From Antitrichia curtipendula (taxonomy: Eukaryota > Streptophyta > Bryopsida > Hypnales > Leucodontaceae), in contig OX579637.1 of assembly GCA_951230915.1 (NCBI GenBank), forward strand, positions 13,144,001 to 13,208,000: a DNA stretch of 64,000 nucleotides, given 5' to 3'. Each line of letters starts with the position of its first letter. The stretch's first letter is position 1. Shown here in pieces: positions 60,701 through 64,000 of this stretch. A program made the position numbers and the translations under genes. Under the pieces are notes generated by a model, which saw only the letters and a list, made by a program, of their open reading frames with translations, was not told where the DNA came from and did no database searches.

Positions 60701-62041
60701 CTTCTCCAGAGTCATCTCTGGCTTCTCGTTATTGCTCCAGTGCTTCGTGATCTGCAACAAGTACAAGTGATGTTAATACATTACAATCAATTAACAAGAA
60801 GGTCACGTAGAGGAGTTTAAAGAGGAAAACCAACCTCTTCAAGGAATTTGTCACCGAACTTCGGGTTGGCAATTGAAAGATACTTGAAGAACTGGCCCTT
60901 GAACGATAGATGCTTGATCCTTGCTGCTGCCCTCATGGCTGCAATAACGTCGGCGTCGGTCCTGACCTCACTAGGTGTTTCATCATAGTACTTTCTTGCT
61001 GCATCATCAGAAGCCTCCCCAATCTCTTGCTGCAGTTGGAAATGAATAAGTAGCATTAGCTTGGATGACTAGGAATTGGTATAAGATATAGAAATTCGAG
61101 CAATATACTGTGTGAGTAAGACTAGTATCCTGAAGAGGAGCGCAACAAAGACATCGGTTGTCAACGGATACCATGTCTTCTCGATGTGGGGGCTGTTCAT
61201 ACACCTCTTGTATTCTTCCTCAGTGAGCCAAGTCTTCAGGCTCTCGAGTGGCATGCACCCGACAGACTTCACACGATATAGTGTGTGCACCATGCTCGTC
61301 TTGACATGGGAGTGCTCATTGGACCTGAAGATGCATAATCACAGTAAGATACAGTAACTTAATCAAATAACAAGAAAATCCAAAAAAATATAGTAAGAAA
61401 TCATACTTATTGATGTCGTGCATGGCGTTCATTAGGAGGGCCACCTTGCCCTTTGTGTCAAGGCAAATGCTATCCACGGAGTAATGCCACTCCCGTTCAC
61501 TCCTATGAAGCCGGTCAATGTATCCTGTCCATGCCTTGAATCGGTGGTTCCCATCACAAATGAAGAACATACGACCACATAAATACATGAGATGAGGGTC
61601 CAAAGACAACCTGGCCTCGAATTCATCATTAACTAAGGTCCACTGAGGTCCCTAGTGACTAGTGTCCACATCCTTCACAAGCCTCTCTTCCCCGTTCTCG
61701 TTGGTTGTGGATACATAGAACACAGATGCTCCCGGCTTATATCCATGGGTAAACTCGGCCTCCAACCTCTTGATGTCCTGGGCTAGAGTTGGGCGGACTA
61801 ATGGCATGTATACCATCCGACATAGAGGTATCTCGAACCTCAAGGCCTCCTTCGGTGCTAACCGCATGGCTTCGATGCAATGGATGCTGTTCGACTTCTG
61901 CTGGTTACGCAACTCGTCCTCATTTAGCTTGAATAGGGCCTCCTCTGTCTCATCCTCATTGACATCGATCGCCATCCGTGGCGCGGAGGTTCCCTCTCCA
62001 AATGGCTCGGGCTGTAGCGAAGTTTCCCCAGCTTGAGCCAT
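57740..62041 (-). pseudogene. ParB-like/methyltransferase-like gene, best preserved copy
   Basis: Ten exons read leftward: 62,041-61,407, 61,324-61,109, 61,029-60,835, 60,751-60,536, 60,325-60,090, 59,995-59,260, 59,155-58,823, 58,715-58,450, 58,361-58,152 and 58,034-57,740, about 1,110 codons with plausible GT/AG at every junction. Exon 1 holds a ParB-like domain: KRLEAEFTHGYKPGASVFYV, then MFFICDGNHRFKAWTG (about residues 158-173). Exon 6 has a long Lys/Glu/Arg/Ala coiled coil (EKERNKILNQRTRDAEKAKA). Exon 7 has LLDLMVVDIPEGLP, the place of catalytic motif IV. Exons 8-9 have FGDIVLDCTASTG and ASVHACRKAGRHFVAMEVD, motif I and the next strand. Exon 10 is an acidic Ser-rich tail. Four in-frame stops (TAG 61,652 and 60,128; TGA 59,923 and 58,916) are each one C-to-T step from Gln or Arg, and I see no frameshift. 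With D-I-P-E for DPPY, catalysis is doubtful. A recent death or recoding are the options. Confidence 0.75.
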
Positions 62042-64000
62042 GATCTATCCAACAAATCAGATAATTAAATAAATTACAACATGTACCTTGTATATATGGA
62101 AATTACAACATTCCTCTCATATATACTTCTTTACATTTAAATACATAATTTGGCACATAAGGAATAAGATCACACAAATAACAGATTTCGATGAATACAG
62201 ATTACTCATACATTTGTAGAATGAAATGGCCAGGATCAAACCTTCACGGTGATGAAATTCGAGCAGCAAAATCACCTAAGGGAATACCCTGTACGAATTA
62301 AGGAAAGCAAAATTAGAAATTCAAGAGGAAAACAAATTTGAGTATACTAATTCAACACTCGACAAAGGAGTGTCATTTCTTAAATCAAATCTCTGGTCCA
62401 TGTTAGGCACTTACTTGATTCGGTCAAGAGCTGATTAGGGTGCTAACAAGGTGTCCACAATTCTCTCCTCGGTCCTACAATAGAATTATAAACAAAATTT
62501 TATTTCCATATCTGGATATCAATAAGCAAATGGAAATAACAGTCAATGTGGAAACCACTGGGTCTAAGCAAATCACAATCAGTGGTCACATTCACAAGTG
62601 ATAAAGTTAATCAGGAGGCTGAGGAAATTAGGAACATCAAGAATCAACAGAGTTCAAGCACACACGCAAAGGCTTTGCATCACAATGGTATCCAGTCCGA
62701 CTCTAGAAACTAAATCTGGTTCCATGAATCCAAGGCACGCTCCTCCCGGAGGTCCCAATACCGAAGCTGGGCATATTCAAGACCACTTTTGACAGTCACG
62801 AAAATGTGCTTGAGATGAATACAGAATTGAAAATCTAAAAATTATCCTTCGAGTTTTTGACTTGTGGGGAAAATTCAGTGAGTAGGTTGAGGTCTCATCT
62901 CAACCGTGACTATGATTGCAACACACACCAAATGCAGTATGGAGTTACAAATACGCGGCGTCCTTCGATGTCAACAGCGGCGTTCTTCGATTTCAAAAAG
63001 AACCGACGATTTCACAAAATTTTTGACGCCGTCCTGCAGCATGCATCTGCCGCAAATGACGTCCCAGGGATCTGCCTGAGACCCCTCGGCACCGAGGCTT
63101 CCCGAATCGGCGAACCTGACGTACTTGGAGGCAAGGCAGGGCGCGAGAAAACAACGCAGATTTGACCAAACAAAAATTTAGCAGCACGATGTTCATGATG
63201 GGTCATGCTTCCGGACGAAGTCGTGACACGCTCTTGAGTGGTGAGAAGCTAAAACATTTCTATGTCTAGAAGTTCAGGCCAATCAGTTAATTCCTTAAAA
63301 TCACACTGCGAGCAACTGAAAACCTTAACGCGCTTGGCGTCTGGCATAGCTTATGCGTATACCTCGGCGGCGAGGCTTTTGCAAGGGAATCCGCGGACGT
63401 CAGTTGCAGTAAGTGAATCTCAGCGCCGGATTCAAATTCTGTCCTCAGTCCCTCGAGATCCAGACCTCAGTCCCTAGAAATGCAGACTTGAACCTTCGCT
63501 AACCTCATCGGCGGACCAACGTCCCTCGCGCCCCCATGATCGATCGGTCTGTGAACTCGCCGTTTGCACCAAGACCTGTCTATCAACTCCGAGACTAGTC
63601 TGTCAACTCGCCGTTTGCACCGTCTGGATTTGCGAGGACCGGAGCCTCGTTCGTGGTCGTGGCCTGGCGGAGGAGATCCCTCGGCGGCGAGGCTACTGCG
63701 GTGTAAGCGGCGGACGTCTTCGGCAGCAGGATCTTGACCTAAATTTTGGTGGCTTGACACTCGCTGCGACGTCCGAATACCCTAAAAATTGTTCCTCGCG
63801 GTTCCGAGCGGCTCGAAGACAAATTACCCTCACCAGACACTCCACGGATTACTCATCATTCACCCTAAGGAATTCCTTTAGTTCTACGGCAGAACTAATA
63901 GAATCCATTCCGAAATTTCTTCGGCTCTAGTCACGGTTACTGGAAGTCGTTTGCCGCTCCTGACGTCCAGGGGCGTAGTCAAGTAGTCCTCGGGTCCGGG
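62042..64000 (-). promoter_or_regulatory. upstream region of the ParB/methyltransferase gene
   Basis: 62,042-62,850 is AT-rich and probably intron or leader. From 62,930 to the window end the sequence is CpG-rich with a TTTTAGGGTATTC word (minus strand, about 63,778), comparable to the TTTAGGGTTTGG box before the 25-33 kb gene. So transcription may begin near 63,770 and the region down to about 63,400 may be a leader exon. The reading frames here (for example 63,760-63,467) are Arg/Ser-rich and overlap on both strands, and I do not call them genes. The right edge cuts the region. Confidence 0.4.
63083..63690. repeat. CTCGGCNNCGAGG hairpins and duplicated GC-rich words
   Basis: CCTCGGCACCGAGGC at 63,086, CCTCGGCGGCGAGGC at 63,363 and the same word at 63,671 are short perfect-stem hairpins spaced about 300 bases apart. 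The word ACTCGCCGTTTGCACC occurs at 63,556 and 63,605, and GGACGTC(A/T) follows two of the hairpins. The stem is similar to CTCTCGGCACCGAGAG inside the CACTA-type element at 43.07 kb. They may be leader-RNA or DNA-binding structures. Confidence 0.5.

Noticed and set aside
57740..62041. Bacterial or phage contamination as the source of ParB and methylase domains
   Set aside because: Ten exons with GT-AG introns, AT-rich introns, plant transposons around it and three paralogs sharing an intron position rule out a prokaryotic contig.
63012..63760. Arg/Ser-rich reading frames in the CpG-rich right end
   Set aside because: Frames on both strands overlap and owe their length to high GC. Position suggests a leader exon or promoter of the minus-strand gene.

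Overview
The window looks like repeat-rich, gene-poor nuclear DNA of a land plant. Signs are plant-type GT-AG introns, degenerate TTTAGGG/CCCTAAA telomere-like tracts, CACTA-type elements with 3-bp target duplications, Ty3/gypsy remains, and MULE/SWIM and DUF7869-type transposase genes. The absence of any ordinary host gene and the gene families present make me lean to a non-seed plant (moss, liverwort, lycophyte or fern), with low confidence. I see no bacterial operon, rRNA, functional tRNA or CRISPR array.

Layout. 0-1.65 kb: stop-ridden, possibly gag-like coding remains (-). 2.0-6.7 kb: two decayed, intron-bearing paralogs (+) of a DNA-methyltransferase-like gene. 7.65-8.2 kb: 180-bp tandem repeat. 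8.8-11.0 kb: very old Ty3/gypsy pol (-). 12.87-13.13 kb: small inverted-repeat element packed with GATC-centred palindromes. 14.25, 22.0 and 31.4 kb: CACTA-type miniature elements with exact 3-bp duplications. 16.6-20.65 kb: DUF7869-type transposase-like pseudogene (-). 23.3-24.1 kb: 181-bp tandem repeat. 24.9-32.8 kb: a large multi-exon gene (+) whose exons encode, in order, a novel N-terminal region, a ParB-like domain, a methyltransferase-like domain, a low-complexity linker and a plant-type NIF/FCP1-like HAD domain. 37.3-39.6 kb: the only well preserved gene, a MULE/SWIM transposase (-). 40.35-46.02 kb: a complete non-coding CACTA-type element with GGA target duplication. 47.2-53.1 kb: a second DUF7869-type copy (-) with its own palindrome family. 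54.3-57.0 kb: degenerate telomere-like tracts. 57.7-62.0 kb: the best preserved ParB-methyltransferase gene (-, ten exons). 62-64 kb: its GC-rich upstream region.

Main observation. The window holds four members of a eukaryotic, intron-bearing ParB-like/amino-methyltransferase-like family. It is reminiscent of phage and prophage ParB-methylase proteins. One member is joined to a NIF/FCP1-like domain. In the two members where it is visible, the catalytic DPPY-like motif is D-x-P-x. The 25-33 kb gene and the DUF7869-type gene beside it share a 17-bp palindrome (CAGCTCRA-N-TYGAGCTG) confined to introns and flanks. The second DUF7869-type gene has a different palindrome (CATCGGGRGATCYCCCGATG), again in introns and flanks. 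This suggests large elements, each marked by its own intronic palindrome set. Nearly all coding damage is in-frame stops, mostly TAG and TGA with few TAA. That fits decay by deamination of CG/CHG-methylated DNA.
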